Notes under the pieces: model-generated
The model's input: only the letters and a program-made list of their open reading frames with translations
What the model was told of the DNA's origin: nothing
The model's database searches: none
Assembly (NCBI RefSeq): GCF_003122215.1
Contig: NZ_QEYD01000008.1
Span: 168,921 to 232,920, forward strand
DNA length: 64,000 nt
Direction of reading: 5' to 3'
Source of the DNA: Pararhodobacter marinus
GTDB taxonomy: Bacteria; Pseudomonadota; Alphaproteobacteria; Rhodobacterales; Rhodobacteraceae
Program-made: the position numbers and the translations under genes
Shown: positions 8,966 to 17,288 of the stretch, one piece after another
Layout of the letters: each line of letters opens with the position of its first letter
Position numbering within the stretch: the stretch's first letter is position 1

Positions 8966-11113
8966 GTGTCGAGCCATGCGGCGCTGGAGGACGAGGAGGG
9001 GCCTCTTGTGCCCGACCCGGTTCGCAAGCGGGCAGGGGCCGGGCCCTCGCGGCGAAGGGCCCTCTGGTCGCTGCCGGCCGACGCGATCGTGCAGGCGCGC
9101 GGGACGTTGTTTCCCTTCGTGCCGGTGGCGCTGGGACTGGGGATCGGGCTGTATTTCGCAGCCCCTGCCGAACCGACGCGCGGGGGGCTGACGCTGCTGT
9201 CGGGGCTGGCGCTGGCGGGGCTGGTCCTGGGCTGCCGGGCAGAGGGCGCGCTGCGGCCCCTGATCTGGGCGCTTGCGCTGGTGGCGCTGGGCGCGCTGCT
9301 GGCGGCGCTTCGCACGCAGGCTGTGGCGGCGCCGGTGCTGGGCTGGGCGCGCTATGGACCGATCGAAGGGCGCATCGTTGCGGTGGACCGCTCGGGCTCG
9401 GACGCGCTGCGGCTGACGCTGGACCGCGTGGTGTTGCCCGGCCTGCCGCCCGCACGCGTGCCCGAACGGGTGCGGGTGTCGATCCACGGGGAACCCGATG
9501 ACGAGCCCGATCTCGACCCCGTTGCCGGCACCGTGGTGGTGCTGACCGGCTTTCTGGCCCCGCCCGGCGGTCCGGTCGAGCCGGGCGGTTTCTCGTTTCG
9601 AAGGCTGGCCTGGTTCGAGGGGCTGGGCGCGGTGGGCTATACCCGGAACCCGGTCCTTGCGGTCGAGGATCCGGCGCGCGCGCTTGCGTTGACGCGGCTG
9701 CGCTACCGGCTGGCCGAGGCTATCCGCGCGCGGCTTCCGGGCGAGGCGGGGGGCTTTGTCGCGGCGATCCTGACGGGCGACCGCTCGGGCGTCGGTCAGG
9801 ATACGCTCGACGATCTGCGCCGTTCGAACCTGGCGCATCTGCTGGCGATTTCCGGGCTGCATATGGGGCTTCTGACCGGCGTGGTCTTTGCCGCCCTGCG
9901 CGGCGGCATGGCGCTGATCCCGGTGCTGGCGCTGCGCTGGCCGATCCGCAAGCTGGCGGCGCTGGGCGCGCTGGCGGCGGGGCTGGCCTATCTGGCGCTG
10001 TCGGGGGGCAATGTGGCGACACAGCGCGCCTTCATCATGGCGGCGGTGATGCTGATCGCGGTGATGGTGGACCGGCGCGCGATTTCGATCCGGTCGGTCG
10101 CGGTGGCCGCCGTCATCGTGCTCGCGTTGCGGCCCGAGGCGTTGCTATCGGTCGGCTTTCACATGTCCTTTGCCGCGACCGTGGCGCTGGTTGCGGTGTT
10201 CCGCTGGCTGCGCGACCGCAGGCCGGGCGCCGCGCGCCCGCGCGGCTGGCGGCGGGTCCTGGCGGGGCTTTCGGGCGCTGCCCTCTGTTCGCTGGTCGCG
10301 GGGCTTGCCACCGCGCCCTATGCCGCCGCGCAATTTCACCGCGTGGTCGATTACGGGCTGCTGGCCAATATCGTCAGCGTGCCGCTGATGGGCGCGCTGG
10401 TGATGCCGGCGGCGGTGCTGGCGGCGGTGCTGTGGCCCGTGGGGCTGGACGGGATCGGGCTCTGGCTGATGCAGCTCGGAACGCGCTGGATCCTGTTCGT
10501 CGCCGATGCCGTGGGCGGGCGCGATGGGGCCGTGACGATGGTGCCTGCGCCGCCGCTCTGGGTGATCCCGGCCTTGTCGCTGGGCGCCTTGTGGCTGATC
10601 CTGTGGCCCGGACGCGCGCGCCATGCGGGCGCCGTCGTGGCGGTGGCGGCGCTGGCCTTCTGGACCGGGTCGGAAAGACCGCCGCTGCTGATCGAGGGCG
10701 AGGGCGCTCTGGTCGGCCTGATGACGCCCGAAGGCCGCGCACTGAGCCGCGCGCGGGGCGCGGGCTTCGTCGCGCGCAACTGGCTGGAGGCCGATGGCGA
10801 CGGCGCGTCGCAGGACGTGGCGGCTGCGCGGGCAGGGATGCAGCCGGTGCCGGGCGGCGCGCGGTTCACCTTTGGCGGGTCGGAATGGGTGCATCTGACC
10901 GGGCAACGCGGCATCGCGCAACTGGATGCGCATTGCGCCAGCGGCGTCACCGTGGTGACGGATCAGCGGCTCGAGGCCCCGCCGCCGGGCGATTGCCGGG
11001 TGATCGACCGCCGCGCGCTGGGGCGCACCGGGGCGATGGCGCTCTGGCCCGATGGCCGCGTCGTGACGGCCGAGGCACTGACGGGCCGCAGGCCGTGGAG
11101 CGGGCGACGCTGA
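8966..11113 (+). CDS. comEC: ComEC/Rec2-family competence membrane protein
   Basis: ComEC forms the inner-membrane channel for single-stranded DNA during natural transformation. The 715-residue protein starts at GTG. Order: a short polar N-terminus, two or three membrane segments with a DUF4131-like soluble part (about 40-230), then the Competence domain with the hallmark HLLAISGLHMGLL near residue 295 and about eight further membrane segments. The C-terminal roughly 150 residues are soluble but lack the HxHxDH metallo-beta-lactamase motif of full-length ComEC, so the nuclease-like domain appears absent or degenerate. It is divergent from gltX. Uptake function in this organism is unproven. 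Confidence 0.88.
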   Translation: MSSHAALEDEEGPLVPDPVRKRAGAGPSRRRALWSLPADAIVQARGTLFPFVPVALGLGIGLYFAAPAEPTRGGLTLLSGLALAGLVLGCRAEGALRPLIWALALVALGALLAALRTQAVAAPVLGWARYGPIEGRIVAVDRSGSDALRLTLDRVVLPGLPPARVPERVRVSIHGEPDDEPDLDPVAGTVVVLTGFLAPPGGPVEPGGFSFRRLAWFEGLGAVGYTRNPVLAVEDPARALALTRLRYRLAEAIRARLPGEAGGFVAAILTGDRSGVGQDTLDDLRRSNLAHLLAISGLHMGLLTGVVFAALRGGMALIPVLALRWPIRKLAALGALAAGLAYLALSGGNVATQRAFIMAAVMLIAVMVDRRAISIRSVAVAAVIVLALRPEALLSVGFHMSFAATVALVAVFRWLRDRRPGAARPRGWRRVLAGLSGAALCSLVAGLATAPYAAAQFHRVVDYGLLANIVSVPLMGALVMPAAVLAAVLWPVGLDGIGLWLMQLGTRWILFVADAVGGRDGAVTMVPAPPLWVIPALSLGALWLILWPGRARHAGAVVAVAALAFWTGSERPPLLIEGEGALVGLMTPEGRALSRARGAGFVARNWLEADGDGASQDVAAARAGMQPVPGGARFTFGGSEWVHLTGQRGIAQLDAHCASGVTVVTDQRLEAPPPGDCRVIDRRALGRTGAMALWPDGRVVTAEALTGRRPWSGRR

Positions 11114-11214
11114 GCGGGCAGGGGGCCCGGTCTGAGTCCCCCGTGCAACACTTGCCGCTGCAACCGTGCCGTGACTGGCGCAACGGGCATGAAAAACTGG
11201 AAACGCTGAACGCC

Positions 11215-11239
11215 GTTTGTTAGCGTTACGGAAACAAAC
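11215..11239. repeat. Inverted repeat upstream of the Hint-domain gene
   Basis: GTTTGTT and AACAAAC form a perfect 7-bp inverted repeat with an 11-bp spacer, ending 11 bp before the ATG of the Hint gene. GCC before and GGC after (one base offset) extend the symmetry. It could be an operator or a hairpin that affects translation. No regulator is suggested by the context. Confidence 0.4.
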
Positions 11240-11249
11240 AGGCAAGATA

Positions 11250-12371
11250 ATGAGCAGTGTATCCGGCTTCAGCGGCGTCTATGTCGTTGAATGGGCGCAG
11301 ACCGCGCCCGGCGAGGAATGGGGCCTGTCGCCAGACATGCTTGCGGTCGGCATGTCGTGGCGCTGGCGCGGCGATGCACAACGGCTGGATGCCGGGGTCG
11401 CCGCTTTATGGCTTGCCAGGCCACAGGACCGCACCAATCCCCGCAGCCGCGCGCGGCGCCGGTTGCGGCGGCTCGCGCTGGCCGGGATGCCCCTTCACCC
11501 GGTCCGCGACAGGGCCGATCCGTCAGTGGACGGCACGCTGCAGGCAGGGTTCGACGGCGAGACGCCTGCCGGCACGCTGCCCGGCGCCCCGCGTCCCGAG
11601 GCAATGCTGCTCACCGATGGAGAACGGCTGTATCCGGCGCGGCTGGTCCGGGTTTCGGGGCGGCTTCTGGTCGTCTTCCACCCGATGCTGCCCGCGCCTG
11701 ACACCGCGCTGTGGATCGCGGCGCTGAGCCTCGATCCGCGGATCGGGGGCCGAGAGGCGGCGCAGCCCGGGGCGGGGCATAGCGGTGTGATCTGCTTCCT
11801 GCCCGGCACCGCCATCGCCACGCCCGACGGGCCGCGCGCGGTCGAGACCCTGGCGCCCGGCGAGCGGGTGCTCACGCGCGACAACGGCGCGCAGCCGGTG
11901 ATCTGGCGTGGCGAGACGCGGCTGTCGGGGGCCGAACTGTACCTGCATCCGCATCTTCGCCCGGTGCGCATCGCCTCGGGCGCACTGCCCGGCGGGCGGC
12001 CCAAGGGCGATCTGCTGGTCTCGCCCGCGCATCGGCTGCTGCTGCGGGCGCCCGGCTGCCTGCAATCGGACGAGGTGCTGGTCGCGGCGGGCGATCTGGA
12101 GGATGGTCGCGGCATCCGGCGCGATTTTACCGCCAGCGCCGTGCGCTATGTCCATCTGATGCTGGCGCGCCACGAGATCCTCACCGCCAATGGCGTGGCC
12201 TGCGAGAGTTTCCATCCCGGTCTGGCCGAGCCGCGCGTGCTGAAATGGCACGCGCGCTCTCTGGAGCAGGCGGCGCCGGGGCTTCTGGGGGATCTGGCGC
12301 GGTTCGGCGATCCGGCGCGGCAATGCCTCAGCCGGGGCGAAGCCGGGATCCTGCGCGACGCGCTGGTGTAG
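11250..12371 (+). CDS. Hint (Hedgehog/intein) domain protein
   Basis: A 373-residue protein whose second half is a Hint domain, the self-processing fold of inteins and Hedgehog. The domain opens with CFLPGTAIATPDG (nucleophile-type Cys about residue 182), followed by the VETLAPGERVLTRDNG block, SPAHRLLL (block-B-type His about residue 261) and a closing LTANGVACESFHPG. The first 180 residues show no family I recognise. Rhodobacterales carry many such Hint proteins, often with calcium-binding repeats; none are seen here. Whether it cleaves itself is unknown. The ATG at 11250 was chosen over a TTG upstream because it lies just past the inverted repeat with GGCAAG in front. Confidence 0.8.
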   Translation: MSSVSGFSGVYVVEWAQTAPGEEWGLSPDMLAVGMSWRWRGDAQRLDAGVAALWLARPQDRTNPRSRARRRLRRLALAGMPLHPVRDRADPSVDGTLQAGFDGETPAGTLPGAPRPEAMLLTDGERLYPARLVRVSGRLLVVFHPMLPAPDTALWIAALSLDPRIGGREAAQPGAGHSGVICFLPGTAIATPDGPRAVETLAPGERVLTRDNGAQPVIWRGETRLSGAELYLHPHLRPVRIASGALPGGRPKGDLLVSPAHRLLLRAPGCLQSDEVLVAAGDLEDGRGIRRDFTASAVRYVHLMLARHEILTANGVACESFHPGLAEPRVLKWHARSLEQAAPGLLGDLARFGDPARQCLSRGEAGILRDALV

Positions 12372-12372
12372 C

Positions 12373-12687
12373 TCAGCGTCGGAACGGACGCGGCAGCCGC
12401 GCGCGCCAGTAGCGCCAGCTGACCTGCAGCCGGATCAGGAACCGCGCGACGATGGGCCGGATGCCGGGAATGTCGATGGCCAGAAGCGCGATGCCCACCG
12501 GGATCATCCAGAATCCCAGCACCGGCAGAAACCCCAGAAACCCGCCGAAGATGAACAGCAGCGCCATCGGCGCGCGCAGCCAGCCGCGACCGGGCGCGGT
12601 GAGGCCTCGCATCGGGCCGTCCATGCCCGGCAGGCTGCGCCCGAGGCGGTTGAGCTGACGCTCGAAACGTTGATGCTCGCGGTTCAT
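12373..12687 (-). CDS. Small membrane protein, possibly PGPGW-like
   Basis: A 104-residue protein with a basic N-terminus, then APGRGW and two adjoining hydrophobic stretches (ALLFIFGGFLGFLPVLGFW and IPVGIALLAIDIPGI), then an Arg-rich cytosolic tail. The Gly-Trp turn before the membrane hairpin recalls the PGPGW family of small transmembrane proteins; that match is by eye only. It is convergent with the Hint gene with a 1-nt gap. Function is unknown. Confidence 0.65.
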   Translation of the reverse strand: MNREHQRFERQLNRLGRSLPGMDGPMRGLTAPGRGWLRAPMALLFIFGGFLGFLPVLGFWMIPVGIALLAIDIPGIRPIVARFLIRLQVSWRYWRARLPRPFRR

Positions 12688-12902
12688 TTCGCGGTTTGCG
12701 GCGGGAATGGGTCCGGTCCTTGTGTTGCGGTCCGCGCCGGGCGGCGCCCTCAGACCCGCGCGTTGTGGCGGTGTCCTGCTGAAAACGCGATGTGGGCGAT
12801 CCTGTTCCGTCGTGCAAGGGCGCGAAACCGAGAATGCCGCTCAATTGCGCGCTATCGGCGAAGGGGCGCCGCTGGCCCGCTGCATCCGGGCGGATTGGCG
12901 CA
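12688..12902. other. Intergenic, no gene found
   Basis: Between the small membrane protein start and the rpsD promoter. Frames that stay open here give Arg/Gly/Ala-rich translations without family motifs or ribosome sites. I see no RNA gene or clear operator. The minus-strand promoter of the small membrane protein gene is presumably here but I cannot point to it. Confidence 0.5.
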
Positions 12903-12930
12903 TTGACAGCGCGGGGGCAGGCTGTATAAG
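12903..12930 (+). promoter_or_regulatory. Strong sigma-70-type promoter for rpsD
   Basis: TTGACA at 12903-12908, a 16-bp spacer, then TATAAG at 12925-12930. This is close to the housekeeping consensus and stands out in the surrounding GC-rich DNA. Predicted transcription start is near 12937, which leaves a leader of about 230 nt before the rpsD GTG. Confidence 0.8.
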
Positions 12931-12938
12931 CGCGCCGT

Positions 12939-13166
12939 CCGGGTTGCTGCTCTTGGCACGACCCGGCTTTTCATTGGTGTTGGTGGACCTCGCAAGGGGA
13001 AACCTGTCACCGGGGAGACCCGGGAAGGACAACGCCCTTCTGTCCCGCTCTGGCCGGGGCCGGAGACCACGGGGAAACGGAGCGTCACCGGACGATCTGA
13101 GACCCGAAACGTGGGACCCGGTTTTCGGACAAAGTCGGGGACGCAAAACAAGGAAGGAGATCAGCC
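12939..13166 (+). ncRNA. Structured rpsD 5' leader (candidate cis-regulatory RNA)
   Basis: The transcript start region holds a hairpin CCGGGT/ACCCGG (12939-12944 with 12961-12966, 16-nt loop) followed by CTTTTC, resembling a weak attenuator. Further on lie purine-rich single-stranded segments and a CTCTGGCC/GGCCGGAG hairpin (one G-U pair) around 13050. No open reading frame in the leader has a ribosome site. S4 autoregulates via mRNA structures in other bacteria, so a role in S4 feedback is a reasonable inference, not shown. Confidence 0.45.
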
Positions 13167-13787
13167 GTGACCAAACGCACGACTGCCAAGTACAAGATCG
13201 ACCGCCGCATGGGCGAGAACATCTGGGGCCGCGCCAAGTCGCCGGTCAACCGCCGTGAATACGGCCCCGGCCAGCATGGTCAGCGCCGCAAGGGCAAGAT
13301 GTCGGATTTCGGCACCCAGCTGCGCGCCAAGCAGAAGCTGAAGGGCTATTACGGCGACCTGACCGAGAAGCAGTTCAAGCGCATCTACGGCGAAGCCGCC
13401 CGGGTGAAGGGTGACACCGGCGAGAACCTGATCGGCCTGCTCGAGCGCCGCCTGGATGCCGTCGTCTACCGCGCCAAGTTCGTCCCCACCATCTTTGCCG
13501 CCCGCCAGTTCGTGAACCACGGCCACGTGACCGTGAACGGCAAGCGCGTGAACATCGCGTCGTACCGCGTCAAGGAAGGCGATGTCGTCGCCGTCCGCGA
13601 CCGTTCGAAGCAGATGGCGCTGGTGTTGGAAGCCGTCGCCTCGGCCGAGCGTGACGTGCCCGATTATCTCGAAGTCGACCATTCCAAGCTGACCGCGACC
13701 TTCGTGCGCACGCCGGGTCTGGGCGATGTGCCCTACGCGGTTCAGATGGAACCGAACCTCGTCGTCGAATATTACGCGAAGAACTGA
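13167..13787 (+). CDS. rpsD: 30S ribosomal protein S4
   Basis: Primary 16S rRNA-binding protein of the small subunit. The 206-residue product has the usual long alphaproteobacterial N-terminus ([20 protein letters not shown]) and the S4 RNA-binding domain ([34 protein letters not shown], described in parts: LERRLDAV near 90, [10 protein letters not shown] near 115). The GTG start is preceded by AGGAAGGAGA with good spacing. It stands alone, away from the main ribosomal-protein operons, with its own promoter and terminator. Confidence 0.97.
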   Translation: MTKRTTAKYKIDRRMGENIWGRAKSPVNRREYGPGQHGQRRKGKMSDFGTQLRAKQKLKGYYGDLTEKQFKRIYGEAARVKGDTGENLIGLLERRLDAVVYRAKFVPTIFAARQFVNHGHVTVNGKRVNIASYRVKEGDVVAVRDRSKQMALVLEAVASAERDVPDYLEVDHSKLTATFVRTPGLGDVPYAVQMEPNLVVEYYAKN

Positions 13788-13819
13788 TCCGGCCACGGCT
13801 GAGGTCTTGCCACTTGGAA

Positions 13820-13852
13820 GGGCCGCGCCGGGGAACCGGCGTGGCCCTTTTC
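13820..13852 (+). terminator. rpsD intrinsic terminator
   Basis: GGGCCGCGCCGG pairs with CCGGCGTGGCCC (one G-T wobble) across a GGAA tetraloop, followed by TTTT. It starts 32 nt after the rpsD stop. This is the clearest terminator in the first 20 kb. Confidence 0.9.
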
Positions 13853-13861
13853 GCATTCACG

Positions 13862-13911
13862 CTCTCTTCGCTGCCGTTGCCCCCGAAGAGAGTATTTTCG
13901 GCAGAATGAAG
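13862..13911 (+). repeat. Dispersed two-box element, A form, with hairpin (E2)
   Basis: CTCTCTTCG (13862-13870) and CGAAGAGAG (13884-13892) form a perfect 9-bp stem that runs straight into TATTTT. The A core is GAGTATTT, 5 nt, AGAATGAAG at 13890-13911. It lies 10 nt after the rpsD terminator, so it could be a second, terminator-like structure. Confidence 0.7.
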
Positions 13912-13990
13912 CCAGGGGGCGCGGCCTATCGACCGGCGAAGCGCCGCCGGGGCCGCCCCGGGATACACGCGTGTTGAGGGACACCAGACG

Positions 13991-15088
13991 ATGAACGACG
14001 AGATCCTGCCACAGATCAGGCCGCAGCCCGGCATCATGGAGATCGCGCTGTATGTCAGCGGGCAGAGCAGCCTTGCCGGCAAGGCCGAGGTGCTGAAACT
14101 GTCCTCGAACGAGAACCCGTACGGCCCCTCGCCCAAGGCGCAGGCGGCCTATGCCGAAGCCGCCGCGACGCTGCATCGCTATCCCTCGACCGATCATGCC
14201 GAGTTGCGCGCGGCGATCGGCGCGGTGCACGGGCTCGATCCCGACCGCATCATCTGCGGCGTCGGCTCGGACGAGGTGTTGCAATTCATCACCCAGAGCT
14301 TCGCCGGGCCGGGCGATGAATGCATCACCACCGAGCACGGGTTCTCGATGTACCCGATCCTGGCCCATGCGGCGGGTGCGGTGCCGGTCGAGGTGGCCGA
14401 GACCGACCGCCGGGTCGATGTGGACAAGATCCTGGCGGCGGTCACGGCGCGCACGAAGATCGTGTTCATCGCCAATCCGGCCAACCCGACCGGCACGATG
14501 GTGCCCGGGGCCGAATTGCGGCGCCTCGCCGGGGCGTTGCCCATGGGCGTGATCCTGGTGCTGGACGGCGCCTATGCGGAATTCGCCGGGGATTACGACG
14601 GCGGCGTATCGCTGGTCGAGGACTTTCCCAACGTTGTGATGACGCGCACCTTCTCGAAGATCCACGGGCTGGGCGGTCTGCGGATCGGCTGGGGCTATGC
14701 GCGGCGCGAGATCATCGACGTGCTCAATCGCGTGCGCCAGCCTTTCAACCTCAGCCTCGGGCAGATGGCGGCGGCGGAAGCGGCGGTGCGGGATGTCGAA
14801 TACACCCGCTGGTGCGCGGCCGAGAACGCGCGCTGGCGCGATTTCCTGCGCAACGGGTTGGTGCAGATGGGCATCGCCTGCGACGAGAGCTTCGCCAATT
14901 TCGTGCTGGCCCGCTTCGACACGCCGGACGAGGCGGATGCGGCGGATGCGGCGCTGAAAGAGGACGGGATCCTCGTGCGCAAGGTGGCGGGCTACAAGCT
15001 GCCCGAGTGCCTGCGCATCACCGTGGGCGACGAAGCCGCCTGCCGCCGGATCCTCGGCGTGCTGGCCGCGTTCAAGGGGGTGCGCTGA
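13991..15088 (+). CDS. hisC: Histidinol-phosphate aminotransferase
   Basis: PLP enzyme of histidine synthesis (imidazole acetol phosphate to histidinol phosphate); many homologues also transaminate aromatic keto acids. The 365-residue fold type I protein shows [13 protein letters not shown], the NPANPTGTM turn, the LDGAYAEFA Asp/Tyr pair, the PLP lysine in [17 protein letters not shown] (about residue 223) and a C-terminal RITVG. Its stop overlaps the tyrA start (TGATG), and this pairing with prephenate dehydrogenase suggests that it also serves tyrosine and phenylalanine synthesis. Confidence 0.92.
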   Translation: MNDEILPQIRPQPGIMEIALYVSGQSSLAGKAEVLKLSSNENPYGPSPKAQAAYAEAAATLHRYPSTDHAELRAAIGAVHGLDPDRIICGVGSDEVLQFITQSFAGPGDECITTEHGFSMYPILAHAAGAVPVEVAETDRRVDVDKILAAVTARTKIVFIANPANPTGTMVPGAELRRLAGALPMGVILVLDGAYAEFAGDYDGGVSLVEDFPNVVMTRTFSKIHGLGGLRIGWGYARREIIDVLNRVRQPFNLSLGQMAAAEAAVRDVEYTRWCAAENARWRDFLRNGLVQMGIACDESFANFVLARFDTPDEADAADAALKEDGILVRKVAGYKLPECLRITVGDEAACRRILGVLAAFKGVR

Positions 15089-16005
15089 TGGCACAGGTCT
15101 TTGAGCGCGTCGCGCTGATCGGGCTGGGCCTGATCGCGGGCTCGATGGCGCATGCGATGAAGCGTCACAAGCTGGCGGGTCATGTCGCGGGCTTCGCGCG
15201 CTCGGCCGAGACGCGCCGGGCGGCGGCCGAGATCGGCTTTGTCGACAGCGTGCATGACAGCGCCGCCGAGGCCGTGAAGGGCGCCGATCTGGTCGTGCTG
15301 GCCGTGCCGGTGGGGGCGATGGGCGCGGTGGCCGAGGAAATCGCGCCGCATCTGGCACCGGGGGCCACCGTCACGGATGTGGGCTCGGTCAAGCAGGCGG
15401 TGATCGACGCGGTCGGCCCGCATCTGCCCGATGGCGTGCATTTCATCCCCTCGCACCCGCTCGCGGGGACCGAGCATTCCGGCCCCTATTCGGGTTTCGC
15501 CACGCTCTTTGAAAACCGCTGGTGGCTGATCACGCCGCTCGACGGGGCCGATGAGGCCGCGACGGCGCGTCTGCGTCGGCTGTTCGAGGGCGTCGGCGCA
15601 CAGGTTGACGAGATGGAGCCCGGCCATCATGATCTGGTTCTGGCGGTCGTGTCGCACACGCCGCACCTGATCGCCTATACGATGGTGGGGGTGGCGGATC
15701 ACCTGCGGCGCGTTTCGCAATCCGAGGTCATCAAGTATTCGGCCTCGGGGTTTCGCGATTTCACGCGGATCGCCGCGTCGGACCCGACGATGTGGCGCGA
15801 CGTGTTCCTGACCAACAAGGAGGCGACGCTGGATATTCTGGGCCGCTTCACCGAAGAGCTTTTCGTCCTGCAGCGCGCCATCCGGATGGGGGACGGCGAC
15901 CACCTGTACGAGTATTTCACGCGCACGCGGGCAATCCGGCGCGGGATCATCGAAGCCGGGCAGGATACCGACGCGCCCGATTTCGGTCGCGCGCGGAAGG
16001 ACTGA
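15088..16005 (+). CDS. tyrA: Prephenate/arogenate dehydrogenase
   Basis: NAD(P)-dependent oxidative decarboxylation of prephenate (or arogenate) on the way to tyrosine. The 305-residue protein begins with a Rossmann fold, IGLGLIAGSMAHAMK, and has the family blocks VTDVGSVKQAV, FIPSHPLAGTEHSGP and the helical SHTPHLIAYTMVG. Substrate choice between prephenate and arogenate cannot be told from sequence. It is translationally coupled to hisC and 4 nt from the next gene. Confidence 0.92.
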   Translation: MAQVFERVALIGLGLIAGSMAHAMKRHKLAGHVAGFARSAETRRAAAEIGFVDSVHDSAAEAVKGADLVVLAVPVGAMGAVAEEIAPHLAPGATVTDVGSVKQAVIDAVGPHLPDGVHFIPSHPLAGTEHSGPYSGFATLFENRWWLITPLDGADEAATARLRRLFEGVGAQVDEMEPGHHDLVLAVVSHTPHLIAYTMVGVADHLRRVSQSEVIKYSASGFRDFTRIAASDPTMWRDVFLTNKEATLDILGRFTEELFVLQRAIRMGDGDHLYEYFTRTRAIRRGIIEAGQDTDAPDFGRARKD

Positions 16006-16009
16006 GCGG

Positions 16010-17182
16010 ATGCGGCGGCTGCGTCTGTGTCTGCTGGTGGCCGCGCTGGGGGCGCTGCCGCTGGCGGGCGGGACGCAACCCTTGCGCGCCGAAGCGCCCG
16101 ACAGCTCGCTTTTTCCGCGCGCCCGACCCGGCACATTGGGGGGCGCTGTGCGGCTGACCATCGCCGAAGCCGCCGCGCAGGAAGCGGCGCGCGCCGCGGC
16201 GGCGGCCCGGGCGCGGGCGGCTTCGGACAGCGCGGCGCAGGCCGCCCGGCAGGCAGAGGCGCTGAGCGCGGCAAGCGACCGCGCCGCCGCCGAGGCGATG
16301 GCAGCCGTTGCCGGGGGCGCGGGCGGCGTGGTGATCAGCGAAGCCGCCGAGGCCGAGATGGCCGCGTTTCGCGCGCGGCAGGAGGCCGAGGCCGCCCGCA
16401 TCGCCGCCGCGCGCGAGGAAGCGCGCCGCATCGCCGCTGAACGGGCCGAGGCGCGGGCCTCGGCGGCTGCGCTGGCGGCCTCGGACAGGCCGGTCAGCCC
16501 GCTTGCCGTGGCGCGCAGCCTGGTGCCCCGGCCTGCCTCGCCCCTCGTGCGCGAGCGGTTCGCCGCGCTGGCCTTGCGGCGCGCGCCCAGCCCGGCACGG
16601 AGCGAGGCCCCCTCGACGACGCCCACGCTGGCGCGGGCCTCGGGCGGGGGAGTGCGGGGCAATCTGTGCGGCACGCCGGGGCTCGAAGGCCGGGTTCTGG
16701 ACCGGATCCGCAGCCGCACGCAGGGGTGCGGCGTGACCGAGCCCGTCAGCGTGACCAATGTGCAGGGCATCCCTTTGTCGCTGGCCGCGACGATGGATTG
16801 CGACACCGCGCGCGCTTTCGAGCGCTGGGTGCGCACGGAAATGATCCCGACCGTCGGGCGCACGGGCGGCGGCATCGCGCAGATCCGGGTGATCGGGCAT
16901 TATTCCTGCCGCACCCGCAACAGCCAGCGGGGCGCGCGGATTTCCGAACACGGGCGGGGCCGTGCCATCGACGTGGCCGGTTATCAGCTGCGCGACGGCG
17001 AGACGGTCAGCGTGCTCGACGATTACCGGCGCGGGCGGCATTCGCGCTCGCTCCGGCGGATGTACGAGGCGGCCTGCGGCATCTTCCGCACCACGCTCAG
17101 CCCCGATTCGGACCGGTTCCATCAGGACCATTTCCATTTCGACCTGGCCCAGCACCGGGGCGGCGGCACCTATTGCCGCTGA
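16010..17182 (+). CDS. Extensin-like C-terminal domain protein, secreted
   Basis: A 390-residue exported protein. It begins with a signal peptide (MRRLRLCLLVAALGALPLAG), then a long Ala/Arg/Glu-rich helical, probably coiled-coil region (about 45-175), then a Cys-rich globular domain of the extensin-like C family: LCGTPGLEGRVLDRI, GCGVTEPVSV, MDCDTARAFERWV, HYSCRTRN, ISEHGRGRAIDVAGY and the C-terminal DRFHQDHFHFDLA. The EHGRGRAID and HxDHFHFD signature resembles D-Ala-D-Ala peptidase metal sites, so a peptidoglycan role is possible (inference). It follows tyrA by 4 nt and may ride on that transcript. Confidence 0.82.
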   Translation: MRRLRLCLLVAALGALPLAGGTQPLRAEAPDSSLFPRARPGTLGGAVRLTIAEAAAQEAARAAAAARARAASDSAAQAARQAEALSAASDRAAAEAMAAVAGGAGGVVISEAAEAEMAAFRARQEAEAARIAAAREEARRIAAERAEARASAAALAASDRPVSPLAVARSLVPRPASPLVRERFAALALRRAPSPARSEAPSTTPTLARASGGGVRGNLCGTPGLEGRVLDRIRSRTQGCGVTEPVSVTNVQGIPLSLAATMDCDTARAFERWVRTEMIPTVGRTGGGIAQIRVIGHYSCRTRNSQRGARISEHGRGRAIDVAGYQLRDGETVSVLDDYRRGRHSRSLRRMYEAACGIFRTTLSPDSDRFHQDHFHFDLAQHRGGGTYCR

Positions 17183-17288
17183 CGGCCTGCGGCCACTCTA
17201 ACGCTGCGTGACTTCCCCGAAGGGCGCTTTTCCCCCCTCGGGGCGGGGGGGTATAGAGAGGGCGAGGACTTCAGTGAAAGGGACGGAT

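Noticed and set aside
12707..13258. A 183-codon frame ahead of and overlapping rpsD
   Set aside because: It crosses the rpsD promoter and leader, ends inside rpsD, and has no family motif.
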